The position numbers and the translations under genes are program-made. Shown piece after piece: positions 8,749 through 8,942 of a stretch of DNA of 8,942 nucleotides (the first letter of the stretch is position 1; every line of letters starts with the position of its first letter). The stretch is from Pseudomonadota bacterium. Lineage in GTDB: Bacteria; Pseudomonadota; Alphaproteobacteria; Rhizobiales; Hyphomicrobiaceae. The stretch covers positions 1-8,942 of the forward strand of contig QGVC01000128.1 of assembly GCA_003242645.1 (NCBI GenBank), given 5' to 3'. The notes below the pieces were generated by a model. The model was not told the origin of the DNA. It saw only the letters and a list, made by a program, of their open reading frames with translations, and did not search any database.

Positions 8749-8942
8749 ATGCTTCACAGCGACATGTTGGCCGTGGCAATCCAGGTGAACACGACCACGA
8801 TGTTGGTCGGTCTGCCTGGCATCGCCAAGACTGCCGTGGTGAGATCGATCACCAAGCAGATCGAAGATCGGAAATACGGGGGTGAGGGCTTCCCGTTCGT
8901 CGTGACGAACGCGGCCAAGCCAAGCCCCCAGGATCTGGGGGG
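8749..8942 (+). CDS. MoxR-type AAA+ ATPase, N-terminal part (runs off the window)
   Basis: ATG 8749 is preceded by AGAGGAAAGGGG (8731-8742). The 64 visible codons include LVGLPGIAKT (19-28), a clear Walker A P-loop of the GxPGxxKT type, placed early as in MoxR-family ATPases. It ends with TNAAKPSPQDLGG, matching the segment that in this family carries S/T-Q-P-x-D-L-x-G before the sensor region. Walker B and the arginine finger lie beyond the window. MoxR ATPases usually act as chaperone-like remodelers with a metal-binding or VWA partner encoded next door, so a VWA or metallopeptidase-like gene would be expected to the right. Confidence 0.85.
   Translation, partial: MLHSDMLAVAIQVNTTTMLVGLPGIAKTAVVRSITKQIEDRKYGGEGFPFVVTNAAKPSPQDLG

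Noticed and set aside
1..8942. CRISPR array
   Set aside because: No regularly spaced repeats with unique spacers are visible; the repeated 14-mers at 298, 340 and 431 are parS and unevenly spaced.

Overview
The window looks like part of a large extrachromosomal or integrated replicon, such as a megaplasmid, phage-plasmid or jumbo-phage-like element, from a high-GC Myxococcota-type host (Sandaracinus/Polyangia-like). That host guess is inference. It rests on codon use, a lipoprotein segment with an Asp/Gly/Pro-rich tether typical of that phylum, and the style of the hypothetical genes. All supportable genes are on the + strand, mostly small, each with its own Shine-Dalgarno, often overlapping or tightly spaced. 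No rRNA, transposase or CRISPR array is visible.

Layout. (1) 1-815 is a centromere-like locus. Three exact copies of the 14-bp ParB-binding palindrome GTTTCACGTGAAAC lie at 298, 340 and 431, each set inside a concentric inverted repeat. The locus is flanked by two small paralogous genes sharing a C-terminal KIRA..L...LD.ARA.GWRV motif; the right-hand copy has no standard start codon. parA and parB themselves are not in the window. (2) 816-1136 has no gene but holds two abutting, similarly sized imperfect inverted repeats (897-1010 and 1011-1120). (3) 1206-3070 is an operon-like set: a small Rossmann-like protein resembling CRISPR-associated accessory proteins, a single-span membrane peptide, a helical 83-aa protein, and an odd 320-aa membrane protein with an in-frame internal lipobox. 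It ends at a strong intrinsic terminator (3092-3126). (4) 3130-4015 holds a 30-bp-arm inverted repeat, a 64-aa gene, a terminator-rich interval and a STAS-like (DUF4325-like) protein. (5) 4088-6133 is a block bounded by a 57-bp direct repeat (56/57 identical). It carries a DHH-phosphoesterase-like gene, a short gene that starts where the coding frame switches at about 5000, and three small conserved or hypothetical genes. (6) 6160-7062 holds a bidirectional terminator, an 87-aa gene, an operator-like palindrome and two AT-richer genes, one of them a zinc-ribbon protein. (7) 7068-8942 holds a tRNA-Lys(UUU), a zinc-ribbon protein, a 59-aa helical protein, a 329-aa protein with a GGVYYVP motif (DUF6744-like) and the N-terminus of a MoxR-type AAA+ ATPase running off the end.

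How it fits together: the left end plausibly does partitioning and regulation, and the rest is accessory or early-phage-like cargo. The strongest signals are the symmetric parS architecture with its flanking paralogous genes, a repeated use of large imperfect inverted repeats between genes, and several coding frames with a good Shine-Dalgarno but no ATG/GTG/TTG start. Family names are from pattern memory and were not tested by search.
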